A stretch of DNA of 64,000 nt from Gaoshiqia sp050178015 (GCA_050178015.1 JBFXGM010000029.1:1-64000), one strand, 5' to 3'. Counted from the first letter of the stretch, positions 16,757 through 26,401 are shown. The notes: a model not told the origin generated them from the sequence alone. Program-made: numbers and translations.

Positions 16757-19225
16757 ATGAGAAAATTAGAATTGAAATTTATCGTGTGGCTTTTTGCAAG
16801 CTTTTTTCTTATAAGCAGTCAGGCATGGGCCACCCAAGGCGGAAAACTAAAAATGTGGTACGATAAACCGGCGACGGTTTGGAACGAAGCGCTCCCGATT
16901 GGCAATGGGAGGCTGGGCGCCATGATTTACGGTGATCCGGCCGCTGAAAAGATTCAGTTGAACGAAGAGACTTTTTGGTCGGGCGGGCCCTCGCGAAACG
17001 ACAACTCCAAAGCGCTGGAGGTTTTGCCCGAAATCAGGCAGCTTATCTTCGATGGTCAATACCACGAAGCCGAAAAAATGGTCAACGAGAATTTGATGAC
17101 CGGACGCAATGGTTCCATGTATCAAGTGGTTGGCAATCTGAATCTCAGCTTTGACGGACATCAGGGCTACACCAATTATTACCGCGAACTTGATCTGGAG
17201 CAAGCGGTTTTTACCACCACCTACCAGCTTGATGGCGTGACCTTTAAACGCGAGATGTTTGCTTCGCAACCCGATCAGGTGATTGTGGTGCGATTGACTG
17301 CCGACAAGCCCGGCATGTTAACCTTTGTTGCCAATTTGAATGGGCCATTACAAAAATCGGCCATGGCACTCAATGCCAATACCCTGGAAATGACAGGCCT
17401 GTCGGGTAGTCACGAAGGGATTGCCGGGCAAGTGAAATTTACCACACAGGCCCGGATGATCAACAAAGGGGGGACAACATCGGCAGATGCAGACGTGATT
17501 CAGGTGAGCGATGCTGACGAAGTGCTGATCCTCATTTCAACAGCCACCAACTTTCTCGATTACCAAACGCTTACGGCCAACGAAACCGAAAAATGTGTGG
17601 ACTATTTGGTAGCAGCTGAAAAGAAATCCTTCAAAAAATTGCTGAAGAATCATGTTGATGCTTATCAGCAATATTTTAACCGGGCCAGTCTCGATTTGGG
17701 GACTTCGCCGGCAGCGCAACAACCCACCGATGTGCGCATCAAAAATTTCTCAACAACCCACGATCCCGAGCTGGTTTCGATGTATTACCAGTTTGGTCGG
17801 TACTTGTTGATTTCGAGTTCGCAACCGGGGGGACAGCCTGCCAATTTGCAGGGAATTTGGAACGAAAGCACCAATCCGGCATGGGACAGCAAATACACCA
17901 TCAACATCAACACAGAAATGAATTACTGGCCAGCCGAAAAATGCAACCTGACGGAACTGCACGAGCCGCTCATCCAAATGGTGAAAGAGCTGTCGGAAAC
18001 CGGACAACAAACGGCCCGCGATATGTACGGAAGCAAAGGTTGGGTCACCCATCACAATACCGATATCTGGCGAATCAGCGGTGTAGTTGATGGTGCTTTT
18101 TGGGGCATGTGGCCCATGGGAGGCGCCTGGCTTTCGCAGCATTTGTGGGAAAAGTATTGGTACAGTGGCGATTTGAACTACCTCGAGTCGGTTTATCCCA
18201 TCCTGAAATCGGCCTGTGAGTTTTACCAGGATTTTCTGGTTGAAGAGCCAACACACAACTGGTTGGTGGTCAGCCCATCCATTTCGCCGGAGAATGCGCC
18301 TGCTGGTCGTCCTTCAATCACCGCCGGGGCCACCATGGATAATCAAATTCTGTTCGATTTGTTTTCGAAAACCATTAAGGCCGGCAACTTGCTGAAGAAG
18401 GATGCCGCACTGATGGCTGACTTACAGCAGATTGTCGACCGTTTACCGCCCATGCAAATTGGCCAACACGGGCAGTTGCAGGAGTGGATGCAGGATTTGG
18501 ATAATCCGAATGACAAACATCGGCATGTGTCGCACCTGTACGGGCTTTACCCCAGCAACCAGATTACGCCCTATGCCACGCCTGAGCTCTTTGATGCGGC
18601 GCGCACAACCCTGATTCATCGGGGCGATGTGTCAACAGGCTGGTCGATGGGCTGGAAGGTGAATTTCTGGGCCCGCCTGCTCGATGGCAACCACGCGATG
18701 AAATTGATCAAAGACCAGTTGACGCTGGTTGATCCGGTGAATGGCGGAAGAAATGGTGGAACCTATCCGAACTTTTTCGATGCTCACCCTCCTTTTCAAA
18801 TTGACGGAAACTTTGGCTGCACGGCCGGTATTGCCGAAATGTTGCTGCAAAGCCACGATGGCGCCATTCATTTCCTACCCGCTTTGCCCGATGAATGGAA
18901 AGATGGTGAAATTACCGGACTTCGTACTCCGGGCGGTTTTGAAGTGAGTTTTACATGGAGGAATGGGGAAGTCCAAAAAATTGAGATCAAATCAACTTTA
19001 GGAGGAAACTGTCGTATTCGAGTTCCCAATGAAGTGGTTCAGGCAGCAGGCGATGGGTTGGTAGCAGCAGCAGGCACCAATCGCAACCCGTTTTTCGAAA
19101 CGACGCAAGTTGAAAAACCGTTGATTTCGGAAGCTGCTCAACTGAATGAACTCGATCTTGACCAAACGTATGTATATGATTTGCCAACCGAGGCGGGGAA
19201 AACCTATTCAATAGTGATTAAATAA
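16757..19225 (+). CDS. GH95 alpha-L-fucosidase / alpha-L-galactosidase
   Basis: 822 residues from the ATG at 16757; codons upstream to 16655 are open but do not resemble a leader, while MRKLELKFIVW starts a good signal peptide. The N-terminal domain begins WYDKPATVWNEALPIGNGRL; the (alpha/alpha)6 barrel has the paired active-site Asn in YTININTEMNYWPAE and a conserved segment IDGNFGCTAGIAEML carrying the catalytic-base region. GH95 includes alpha-1,2-L-fucosidases and alpha-L-galactosidases. A Thr stands two residues before the Asn pair; from memory, a His there goes with fucosidases and a Thr with L-galactosidases, so L-galactosidase action on corn-type xylan is possible. That reading is tentative. 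Confidence 0.88.
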   Translation: MRKLELKFIVWLFASFFLISSQAWATQGGKLKMWYDKPATVWNEALPIGNGRLGAMIYGDPAAEKIQLNEETFWSGGPSRNDNSKALEVLPEIRQLIFDGQYHEAEKMVNENLMTGRNGSMYQVVGNLNLSFDGHQGYTNYYRELDLEQAVFTTTYQLDGVTFKREMFASQPDQVIVVRLTADKPGMLTFVANLNGPLQKSAMALNANTLEMTGLSGSHEGIAGQVKFTTQARMINKGGTTSADADVIQVSDADEVLILISTATNFLDYQTLTANETEKCVDYLVAAEKKSFKKLLKNHVDAYQQYFNRASLDLGTSPAAQQPTDVRIKNFSTTHDPELVSMYYQFGRYLLISSSQPGGQPANLQGIWNESTNPAWDSKYTININTEMNYWPAEKCNLTELHEPLIQMVKELSETGQQTARDMYGSKGWVTHHNTDIWRISGVVDGAFWGMWPMGGAWLSQHLWEKYWYSGDLNYLESVYPILKSACEFYQDFLVEEPTHNWLVVSPSISPENAPAGRPSITAGATMDNQILFDLFSKTIKAGNLLKKDAALMADLQQIVDRLPPMQIGQHGQLQEWMQDLDNPNDKHRHVSHLYGLYPSNQITPYATPELFDAARTTLIHRGDVSTGWSMGWKVNFWARLLDGNHAMKLIKDQLTLVDPVNGGRNGGTYPNFFDAHPPFQIDGNFGCTAGIAEMLLQSHDGAIHFLPALPDEWKDGEITGLRTPGGFEVSFTWRNGEVQKIEIKSTLGGNCRIRVPNEVVQAAGDGLVAAAGTNRNPFFETTQVEKPLISEAAQLNELDLDQTYVYDLPTEAGKTYSIVIK

Positions 19226-19416
19226 TTGATTGTGAAATATTAAATATAGTAGGAGATGACGAGGGTAAATATTGGGCAATTGTTTGGTGATCCCAACCGT
19301 CATAGCCGCGTAAGGGTGTTGCGTTGGCGTAAAGACGGATTTCCCGATTTTGATTAGGAATTGAAAGATTATGAATGGTTTTTAAAGAAAGATTTAAACA
19401 ACGAAAAGATATTATA

Positions 19417-21498
19417 ATGAAGAAAGCAAAATGTGCATTTAGGAGTGATTTCATGGTTTTTATATTAGCAATTTCGGTGATACTGTTTTTTGTGTCAGAA
19501 GCAAAGGCCGATGGAAAATTTGTACACCGTGGAGCGGGCAATCCGTACTTGCCGTTGTGGGAACACTTGCCCGATGGCGAGCCCCGCGTGTTCGAAGACC
19601 CCGACAATCCGGGGAAATACCGCGCTTACATTATTGGTTCGCACGACCTTCGTTTTACCAGCTATTGCGGTCCCGACATTCGGATGTGGTCGGCTCCTGT
19701 TGAAAACCTGAGCGAGTGGCGCGACGAAGGCCCCGTTTTTACCTACAATATTGAAGGACAGTGGGACGTGATGTATGCGCCCGACCTGGTTGAGGTGAAA
19801 CGCAAAGATGGCACCAAAGACTACTACCTGTTCCCGCATAGCCGTGGCCGCGGCCGCGAAGCGATGGTGTGCAAAGGTTCTCGTCCCGACGGCCCTTTTA
19901 CGCCCATAAACATGAACGAGGATGGAACGCGCACTATACCTGGTAGCATTTTGGGTTTCGATCCAGCTGTGTACATTGAATATGTGACCGATCCCAACGA
20001 CCCCGATTTCGATATTGGTTTCCGCGCTTACGGTTTCTGGGGTTTCCAACGCTCCATGGCCGCGCAGTTGGATCAAAATACGATGTACTCCTTGCGTCCC
20101 GGTACCGAAATCATCAACTACCTGCTGCCTGCCAGCGCCCGTTACGGCGTCATCCGCGACCCCGAAGGAACGGTTTATCCCAACGTGTATGCTGATCAGG
20201 ATATGGGTACGTTCAACTTCTTCGAAGCATCGTCCATCCGCAAGGTTGGCAACAAATACATTACCGTTTTTAGCGGTTACTCAGGGCCGGAATACGGAGT
20301 GGGCAGTTCGAACTCTACGTTGCGTTACGCAGTTGCCGACTCGCCTCTTGGCCCTTGGAAAAGTGGGGGAGTGTTGGTCGATTCGCGCGGTCCCGTGTTA
20401 AATCAGGACGGTTCGAAGATTGTGACAGCCAACGGTGGGCACAACACCCACGGTAGCATTGAGTTGATCAATGGCCAGTGGTACGTTTTCTATCACCGTC
20501 CACCACGCAACTTCGGTTTTGCACGTCAGGCTGTGGTAGCACCCGTCACCATTCAGTGGGACGAAAAACCCGTAGCTCAAGGCGGAACTGCCGTAATTAG
20601 AGGTTACGATCCGTATGCGAAAGATCAAATTTGGGAATTGAAGGACAATCAAGGTGTTGAATACAAAGGCGCCGAAGTGACTTCCGAAGGTTTCCATGTT
20701 TACGGCCTCGATCCCTATCAATATTATTCAGCGGGATATGCTTGTTATCTTTCCGATGTTGGTTTACAGCAAGATTCGTGGGATATTTGGGACAACCACA
20801 TGCCCATAACCAATATGAAAAATGGAAACATCGTTGGTTTCAAATACTTCGGATTTGCCGGACTAGACAAAGACACCAAAGGTTTGAAAGCGTTCGAAGG
20901 TGCCCAAAAAGGAAACAAAACAGCATTCAACCTTTTCATTGCGCCTAAAACAGCCAAAAGCTTCAAAGTAGCTGTTTGGTTGGATGGTCCTTGGGACAAT
21001 GCCGCATGGAAAGGGAAGAAGATTGGCGAGATCGTTGTTCCGGCCAATTCCAAACAAGAAATCACCAAATACACCATCGATGTGGCCAAATTTGTCGAAG
21101 GACTGGACAAGAAACACGCTATTTTCCTGGTGGCCGAAGGTGCCGATCAGGAAACCTTGTTCGATTTTATTGGCTTGGGTTTCAGTTCGGCCAAAAAACC
21201 AATCGAACGTCACATTGCACCAACTGTAAGCATTTCGGTTAACGGAAAAGCCATTGAAGTGCCCGCAACTCCCGTTCGTTCAACCAACGAAAACGGCATT
21301 GTGAGCTACGATTTGTATGAAACTACAGTTAAGCTTCCTGCAGGTTCAAACCAAATTCCGGTAGTTACGGCAACTGCAAGCAATAAAGCCGTGAAGATGA
21401 TCATTTCACAGGCCGAATCGAGCACAGGGACAGCTCAGGTGAAATGCGATTACAACGGTGTTATGAAAACCTACAACGTTGTGTTTGCAGCTGATTAA
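19417..21498 (+). CDS. Large GH43-family enzyme with C-terminal beta-sandwich domains
   Basis: 693 residues from the ATG at 19417; the 14 codons upstream are open but precede the signal peptide MKKAKC...SEAKAD. The N-terminal 400 residues are a GH43-type propeller beginning NPYLPLWEHLPDGEPRVFED, with Asp in PDNPGKYRAYIIGSHD, a second Asp in LGFDPAVYIE and Glu in FNFFEASSIRKV. After about residue 410 come two beta-rich segments, one CBM6-like (GFKYFGFAGLD, IGLGFSSAKK) and a terminal Ig-like piece (VSISVNGKAIEVPATPV). The substrate is not recognisable from sequence. The xylan block ends here, followed by two terminators. Confidence 0.78.
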   Translation: MKKAKCAFRSDFMVFILAISVILFFVSEAKADGKFVHRGAGNPYLPLWEHLPDGEPRVFEDPDNPGKYRAYIIGSHDLRFTSYCGPDIRMWSAPVENLSEWRDEGPVFTYNIEGQWDVMYAPDLVEVKRKDGTKDYYLFPHSRGRGREAMVCKGSRPDGPFTPINMNEDGTRTIPGSILGFDPAVYIEYVTDPNDPDFDIGFRAYGFWGFQRSMAAQLDQNTMYSLRPGTEIINYLLPASARYGVIRDPEGTVYPNVYADQDMGTFNFFEASSIRKVGNKYITVFSGYSGPEYGVGSSNSTLRYAVADSPLGPWKSGGVLVDSRGPVLNQDGSKIVTANGGHNTHGSIELINGQWYVFYHRPPRNFGFARQAVVAPVTIQWDEKPVAQGGTAVIRGYDPYAKDQIWELKDNQGVEYKGAEVTSEGFHVYGLDPYQYYSAGYACYLSDVGLQQDSWDIWDNHMPITNMKNGNIVGFKYFGFAGLDKDTKGLKAFEGAQKGNKTAFNLFIAPKTAKSFKVAVWLDGPWDNAAWKGKKIGEIVVPANSKQEITKYTIDVAKFVEGLDKKHAIFLVAEGADQETLFDFIGLGFSSAKKPIERHIAPTVSISVNGKAIEVPATPVRSTNENGIVSYDLYETTVKLPAGSNQIPVVTATASNKAVKMIISQAESSTGTAQVKCDYNGVMKTYNVVFAAD

Positions 21499-21577
21499 TA
21501 AATTCTAAATTTCTTAACTGTAATCGCCTTTTTATCAGAATGATAGGGGGATGTCATTGAAAAATGACGAAAACATG

Positions 21578-21617
21578 AAACAGGTCATCTCGATAAAACA
21601 ATTGAGATGGCCTGTTT
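21578..21617 (+). terminator. Hairpin after the last GH43 gene
   Basis: A 14-bp stem (21578-21591 with 21604-21617, one G-T pair). It is followed by GAGTTG rather than a T tract, so it may be a weak terminator or an mRNA 3' stabilising hairpin. Confidence 0.5.
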
Positions 21618-21735
21618 GAGTTGAAACCTTTAATGGAATTAATTTTGGTTTAGAGAATTGCAAATCTTTTGTTTTTCGGGTGTCTCATAGCAGAGAACAG
21701 GGAAAATTGTTGGAATAGTCAGATTACCACAATAT

Positions 21736-21767
21736 AGACCTGAGATAGCCATATCTTGGGTCTTTTT
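21736..21767 (+). terminator. Rho-independent terminator
   Basis: A 12-bp stem (21736-21747 with 21752-21763, two G-T pairs) with the loop GCCA is followed by TTTTTG. It is the stronger of the two hairpins that close the xylan block. Confidence 0.75.
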
Positions 21768-22076
21768 GTTTATAATGAATTTGATACAGATTCCTCCTTT
21801 TTTCTTTTATTAAGTTTTTTGTGGTATATCCCTGCCCGGTAGATTTTAAGAGATCTTTTAAGATTTTTATTGAACCGATGGGATGAAGATCTTTCCAAAT
21901 TTGGTTTCCAAATCACACTCGATAATTTACATTTTCCTTGGAAATTCAAAAGTTAACAAAATGTTAAGATGGGCGTTCATGCGGGAAATCGAACATTTTA
22001 AGGGGTGAAAAGCATTCGTTCGTGAAATAAAACGTTGTCTTAACACGTTCAATCACTCAGATTTAACATTTTGCTT

Positions 22077-22084
22077 TATCTTTG
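22077..22084 (+). promoter_or_regulatory. Bacteroidota -7 box of the WecA-like gene
   Basis: TATCTTTG fits TAnnTTTG and lies 17 bases before the ATG at 22102, so the leader would be very short. No clear TTTG was seen at the -33 position. Confidence 0.55.
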
Positions 22085-22101
22085 CCACAAACTTAAAAGC
22101 C

Positions 22102-23268
22102 ATGCACATATCCGTTCTGTTAAACCTGCTAACAAGTTTTTTACTCGCATACCTTGTTATTCCTCCTATTGTCAAAATATCACATGCAAAACACCTGTTT
22201 GATGTGCCTGACCATAGGAAACTGAACACTGTTGTTGTGCCAACCTTGGGGGGAGTGGCCATTTTTATTGGCTTATTGCTCAGTACGCTGATCTACCTGA
22301 AGGGAAACTCATCCCCCGGATTTCGCTATTTGTTTGCGGCTATCATCATGATGTTCTTTATCGGAATAAAAGATGACATTATGGTAATTTCTGCACGGAA
22401 GAAGTTTCTGGTGCAATTTGCTGCGGCTTTCTTATTGGTTGTGTTTGGTGATTTCCGGTTGGTTCATCCATACGGATTTGCAGGTTTGGCCCAGCTGAAT
22501 GATTGGATTAGTATCCCGTTTTCAGTCTTGTTTGTGCTGTTTTTGATCAATGCCCTTAATCTGATTGACGGAATTGACGGCCTGGCTTCCGGTGTCGCGT
22601 TATTAATTTCGGCCACGTTGGGGACTTGGTTTTACCTGGCCGGATACTCCGATTATGGCATTGCCTGCTTTGCCTTGAGTGGTAGTTTGCTCGCCTTTTT
22701 GCGATTCAATCTTTGGGGCGGGGAGAATAAAGTGTTTATGGGAGATACCGGTTCGTTGATTCTGGGAGTTTTTCTGGCTGCCATGGTTATCAAATTTAGC
22801 GAACTGAATTATATGACTTTTAATGAGTTTTACCTGGAACAGGCACCGTTGATCGCATTAGGACTTTTCATTGTCCCGATTACAGATACGTTGCGTGTAT
22901 TTGCCGTGCGGATTTATAACAAACGATCACCCTTTTCGCCGGATATGAACCATTTTCATCATTTGCTGATTCGCTCGGGGCTTACCCATATTCAGGCAAG
23001 TGGTTTCTTAGTGACCTATACTATTTTATTCACGCTGATAGCTTTGACATTGCAGCATTATCTGGATATAACATCCGGCTTTCTGTTTATGTTGATTGCT
23101 AGTTTTTCATCTGTTGGGTTAATTTACCGGAGGACAAAACTGATTGAGGCCCGTGTTGAGAACGAAGGGGCATTGGATGCCGAGCCAAAAACTATTCGTA
23201 TGATGAGCTGGAAAAGAAGTTCGGATGGCTTGGAGACCTATCGTAAGGGGAAAACCTTTTACCGCTAA
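22102..23268 (+). CDS. Undecaprenyl-phosphate sugar-1-phosphate transferase (WecA/TagO/MraY family)
   Basis: 388 residues, an integral membrane protein with about ten hydrophobic helices. Family motifs are visible: IGIKDDIMV (the Asp pair that binds Mg2+/polyprenyl phosphate), NALNLIDGIDGLASG, FMGDTGSLILG and the cytoplasmic histidine motif NHFHHLLIRSG. Members transfer GlcNAc-1-P or a related sugar-phosphate from UDP-sugar to undecaprenyl phosphate, starting O-antigen, capsule or other surface glycans. It stands alone between two glycan-degradation blocks with its own promoter and terminator, so it is not obviously tied to either. WecA-type is more likely than MraY because no peptidoglycan genes are nearby. 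Confidence 0.88.
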   Translation: MHISVLLNLLTSFLLAYLVIPPIVKISHAKHLFDVPDHRKLNTVVVPTLGGVAIFIGLLLSTLIYLKGNSSPGFRYLFAAIIMMFFIGIKDDIMVISARKKFLVQFAAAFLLVVFGDFRLVHPYGFAGLAQLNDWISIPFSVLFVLFLINALNLIDGIDGLASGVALLISATLGTWFYLAGYSDYGIACFALSGSLLAFLRFNLWGGENKVFMGDTGSLILGVFLAAMVIKFSELNYMTFNEFYLEQAPLIALGLFIVPITDTLRVFAVRIYNKRSPFSPDMNHFHHLLIRSGLTHIQASGFLVTYTILFTLIALTLQHYLDITSGFLFMLIASFSSVGLIYRRTKLIEARVENEGALDAEPKTIRMMSWKRSSDGLETYRKGKTFYR

Positions 23269-23319
23269 CCATCAATTCAGAACTTTATAGAACAGTAAGA
23301 GGTTCATCTTACCCGAAGA

Positions 23320-23363
23320 ACAGCAGGTGTTTGCAAAAAGAGCACCTGCTGTTTTTTTTTTTC
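23320..23363 (+). terminator. Rho-independent terminator between convergent genes
   Basis: A perfect 10-bp stem (23320-23329 with 23343-23352) is followed by twelve T residues. It ends the WecA-like gene. The minus-strand side lacks a strong T run, so it acts mainly on the + strand. Confidence 0.88.
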
Positions 23364-23390
23364 ATAATGCCGGACATGCTTCAGTAGTGC

Positions 23391-24476
23391 CTAGATCTCG
23401 GATTCGATATAGTAATGCAGGTTTTCCTGCGTGATGATATCCAAAGGTAAATACTTGATCGGTTGGATGTTTTTCTTGAAAAGCAAGTAGTCGATCAGTA
23501 GCTGGATGCCATAATAGCCTTGCCTTTTCGGATTCTGGTTGATCAGGAAATTGATGGTCCCTTTCTCCAGAAAAGCCAGGTTTTGTTTTATTAAATCGTA
23601 TCCTACCAAGTGAATATTGTCAAACTTGTTTTCAAACAAGTACTCTGCCAGGGTGAATGCCTTGGAGTTGGTCACAAAAATACCCCGGGTGTCTGGGTTT
23701 TTATTTAATAAGTTGGTTATCAATGTCTGGAAGTGTTCCTTCTCGCTGCTGTATTTTAAGTCGGCATGAGCAATCCGGAATTGGCCGTTTCCATGCTGTT
23801 CAAAATAATCGATAAAACCCTGTTCTTTGCGTATAAGGTGTGACGAGTTTGGAACATCTTCGTCAACGTGCGCTACGAAAAAAGTTGCCGGGGTAGGGTG
23901 CCCGTAGTGTAGCAGTTTTGCAGCCAGAAACCCGCTTTGATACGAATCCTGCCCGATATAAGCCAGTGGTTCGTAATCGGGAATATGTGTGTTGAACAGG
24001 TTGAACGGAATGTTTTGCCGTTTCCATTTGCTCAGGTAGGCCAGCGATTCCTTGTAAAAGATGGGCGCTATCAGGATGCCATCGTAACTTGAAACTGAAA
24101 CTTTTTCGGCGGCTTCTTTGAAGCTCTCTACGCTATACTGGCTGAATAAAAACTGGTCCACCCAAACGCCGTATTGCCGTAGTTCTGTCTCGGCTTTTGC
24201 GATTCCTTTTTTGGGATCTTCCCAGTAAGCATCCACCAAAGGATCGGGGATGACTGCGGCAATTCTGTATTCTTTTTTCGATACCAATGCCCGGGCAAGC
24301 AGATTCGGCTCATAGTTCATTTCTTTGGCAATCCGCAAAACACGCTCGGAAACTTCGTCCGAAACCCTTCCGCGGTTGTGTAAAACCCGGTCCACTGTTC
24401 CTGTCGAAACATTTGCTTTTTGGGCGATATCCTTAATTCGGACTACAGTTCGTTTCGATGAATTTCTTTTGTCCAT
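23391..24476 (-). CDS. LacI-family transcriptional regulator
   Basis: 361 residues. The N-terminal helix-turn-helix and hinge are clear (VRIKDIAQKANVSTGTVDRV, then EMNYEPNLLARALVSKK), followed by a periplasmic-binding-protein-like effector domain (residues 70-350; GILIAPIFYK, YIGQDSYQSG, THLVGYD-like core IHLVGYDL). It would bind a sugar ligand and control the divergent GH109-GH20-GH2 genes. Two similar CG-centred palindromes, at 24526-24535 and 24769-24780, are candidate operators; LacI operators usually have a central CG. It reads away from the enzymes, with about 460 bases between the start codons. Confidence 0.9.
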   Translation of the reverse strand: MDKRNSSKRTVVRIKDIAQKANVSTGTVDRVLHNRGRVSDEVSERVLRIAKEMNYEPNLLARALVSKKEYRIAAVIPDPLVDAYWEDPKKGIAKAETELRQYGVWVDQFLFSQYSVESFKEAAEKVSVSSYDGILIAPIFYKESLAYLSKWKRQNIPFNLFNTHIPDYEPLAYIGQDSYQSGFLAAKLLHYGHPTPATFFVAHVDEDVPNSSHLIRKEQGFIDYFEQHGNGQFRIAHADLKYSSEKEHFQTLITNLLNKNPDTRGIFVTNSKAFTLAEYLFENKFDNIHLVGYDLIKQNLAFLEKGTINFLINQNPKRQGYYGIQLLIDYLLFKKNIQPIKYLPLDIITQENLHYYIESEI

Positions 24477-24525
24477 TGTTGGTTTATCAGATTTTGCTTT
24501 TCCTTATTTTGCTTGCCAGCTGTAG

Positions 24526-24535
24526 TGTACGTACA
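24526..24535. promoter_or_regulatory. Candidate LacI operator 1
   Basis: TGTACGTACA is a perfect 10-bp palindrome with a central CG, 50 bases upstream of the regulator's start codon. It matches candidate operator 2 in nine of ten bases. Autoregulation is the natural inference. Confidence 0.5.
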
Positions 24536-24765
24536 TGATAATGGCTATGTGTTCTTCTTTTCTTTGGCTCTTTTATAACCATTTTTATCCGGAAATACTG
24601 CTTTCATTCCTATTCTACTTTCTTCTTTGTACATGAAAAAATATCTTTATATCTGTTTAAAACCAGTGATATGCATGTTTGCAGGTCATTATTGTTAAGC
24701 ATGTTCTGTCATGAAGGTAAAAATAGCAGACTTTTCTCAGGAAAAAACATTTTTTGATTAAAAAA

Positions 24766-24798
24766 TGTGTGTACGAACACGCAAATTTAATATATTTG
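24766..24798 (+). promoter_or_regulatory. Putative Bacteroidota promoter of the GH109-GH20-GH2 genes
   Basis: The -7 box TATATTTG (24791-24798) fits TAnnTTTG. TGTG at 24766-24769, 21 bases upstream, is a weak match for the -33 TTTG. The leader to the ATG at 24935 would be about 130 bases. Confidence 0.5.
24769..24780. promoter_or_regulatory. Candidate LacI operator 2
   Basis: GTGTACGAACAC is a 12-bp near-palindrome (one mismatched pair) centred on CG. It sits between the presumed -33 and -7 elements of the GH109 promoter, where a bound repressor would block transcription. Confidence 0.5.
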
Positions 24799-24934
24799 TC
24801 GCTCATGCAAGGTTGTGGGGTTGTGTTTTGTGTGGGAAATATACTGAATCCAAGTTGCCGCTGCTATTGCGATTAAGAAATTTTCCCATGGTGTGTCGGG
24901 CTTGTTTGTGAAGAAAACCGTAAAAACTAATCAG

Positions 24935-26389
24935 ATGGAAAACAATAATCGTCGCTCATTTTTGAAGCACTTGTCGCTTGGGGTTGGCATGGTCGTTACC
25001 GGTGTGCCTGCCTGGTCGTTAGAGTCAAATCAAAAGAGCAAAAACCGGGTAAGTAGGAAATCCACCTCTTCATTTAATATGTGCAACTATGCTGCCCCCA
25101 AAATCCCGGTGGTTCGTGTCGGATTTATTGGATTGGGAATGCGCGGTCCGGGAGCGGTAGTCAGGATGTCACATATCGAAGGTGTAGAAATCAAAGCCCT
25201 GTGCGATATTCGGGAGAACTCGGTGAAAGGTTCTCAGAAGCATTTGAGGGAAGCCGGCTTGCCCGATGCAACGGAATATTTTGGTTCCGAAGATGCCTGG
25301 AAAGCCCTCTGCGAACGCGATGATATTGATCTGGTTTACATCTGCACTCCCTGGCATTTGCATACGCCCATGGCGGTTTATGCCATGAATCACGGAAAAC
25401 ATGTGGCCGTGGAAGTACCGGCAGCTGTTACCCTCGATGAGGCCTGGGAACTGGTGGAAACTTCGGAAAAGACACGCAAACACTGCATGATGCTCGAAAA
25501 CTGCTGCTACGATTTCTTCGAGTTGTTGACCTTAAATATGGCCCGCCAAGGGTTGTTTGGCGAGTTGGTTCACGGCGAAGGGGCCTACTTGCACAACTTG
25601 CTGGATTTGAATTTTGATAAGAATGGCTATTACGATATGTGGCGTTTGAAAGAGAATTACCGCAACGGTAATCTGTATCCAACACATGGGCTAGGCCCGG
25701 TTTGTCAGGCCATGAACATCAACCGTGGCGATCAGATGGATTACCTGGTATCGATGTCTTCAAACGACTTCCAAATGGCTGCCCGGGCCAATGAGCTTGC
25801 GGCTGAAGATTCGTTCTACACCGAATTTGCGGACAAAAAATATAAGGGAAACATGAACACGACGGTGGTGAAAACCTATCACGGCCGTACCATCATGATT
25901 CAACATGACGTTACTTCTACCCGGCCGTACTCACGAATCCATTTACTCAGTGGAACAAAAGGAATTGCCCGCAAATGGCCTGATCCTGCGCGGATTTCGT
26001 TCGGTCACAATTGGGTAAATGACGAAGAATTAAAAAAACTGGAACAGGAATATACGCCAGAAATTGTTCGGAAAGTGGGCGAAATGGCCAAAAAAGTCGG
26101 CGGGCACGGCGGAATGGATTTCATGATGGACTGGCGCCTTATTGACTGCCTGCGGAATGGACTTCCGCTTGACCAGGATGTTTACGATGCCGCTTTGTGG
26201 AGCGCTATTGCCCCGCTTAGCGAATGGTCGGTGGCCAACCGTTCAAATTCGATTGATGTGCCCGACTTTACCCGTGGAAACTGGAAGCATAACGCGCCGG
26301 TAAATCTCACTCTTGCAGGAGGCGGAAATACAGAAGTTCGCCGGGTTCAGACAGATCCACAATCGAAAACTCAATTGGAAATCAATTAA
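24935..26389 (+). CDS. GH109-type NAD-dependent alpha-N-acetylgalactosaminidase (Gfo/Idh/MocA fold)
   Basis: 484 residues from the ATG at 24935. It opens with a twin-arginine-type signal (NNRRSFLKHLSLG), so it is exported folded with its cofactor. The Rossmann domain begins VRVGFIGLGMRGPG and contains ALCDIRE, YICTPWHLHTPMA and EVPAAVTLDEAWELV. The segments MMLENCCYDFFE and RNGNLYPTHGLGPV are typical of GH109, which hydrolyses alpha-GalNAc by a redox-elimination mechanism with tightly bound NAD. The same fold also covers sugar dehydrogenases, so the assignment rests on those motifs and on the downstream hexosaminidase and beta-galactosidase. It would act on O-glycan or blood-group-A-like structures. 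Confidence 0.82.
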   Translation: MENNNRRSFLKHLSLGVGMVVTGVPAWSLESNQKSKNRVSRKSTSSFNMCNYAAPKIPVVRVGFIGLGMRGPGAVVRMSHIEGVEIKALCDIRENSVKGSQKHLREAGLPDATEYFGSEDAWKALCERDDIDLVYICTPWHLHTPMAVYAMNHGKHVAVEVPAAVTLDEAWELVETSEKTRKHCMMLENCCYDFFELLTLNMARQGLFGELVHGEGAYLHNLLDLNFDKNGYYDMWRLKENYRNGNLYPTHGLGPVCQAMNINRGDQMDYLVSMSSNDFQMAARANELAAEDSFYTEFADKKYKGNMNTTVVKTYHGRTIMIQHDVTSTRPYSRIHLLSGTKGIARKWPDPARISFGHNWVNDEELKKLEQEYTPEIVRKVGEMAKKVGGHGGMDFMMDWRLIDCLRNGLPLDQDVYDAALWSAIAPLSEWSVANRSNSIDVPDFTRGNWKHNAPVNLTLAGGGNTEVRRVQTDPQSKTQLEIN

Positions 26390-26401
26390 ACTATAAAATA
26401 C

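Larger units (their letters stand above)
21499..22101. other. Intergenic region closing the xylan block
   Basis: About 600 AT-rich bases. They hold two hairpins (21578-21617 and 21736-21767) and, at the right end, the promoter of the next gene. No coding sequence or repeat copy was recognised. Confidence 0.55.
24477..24934. other. Divergent regulatory region between LacI regulator and GH109 gene
   Basis: About 460 AT-rich bases without a gene. They contain two candidate operators and one -7 box, listed separately. An open frame extends from 24893 into the GH109 gene but its first 14 codons are not a plausible start. Confidence 0.6.
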
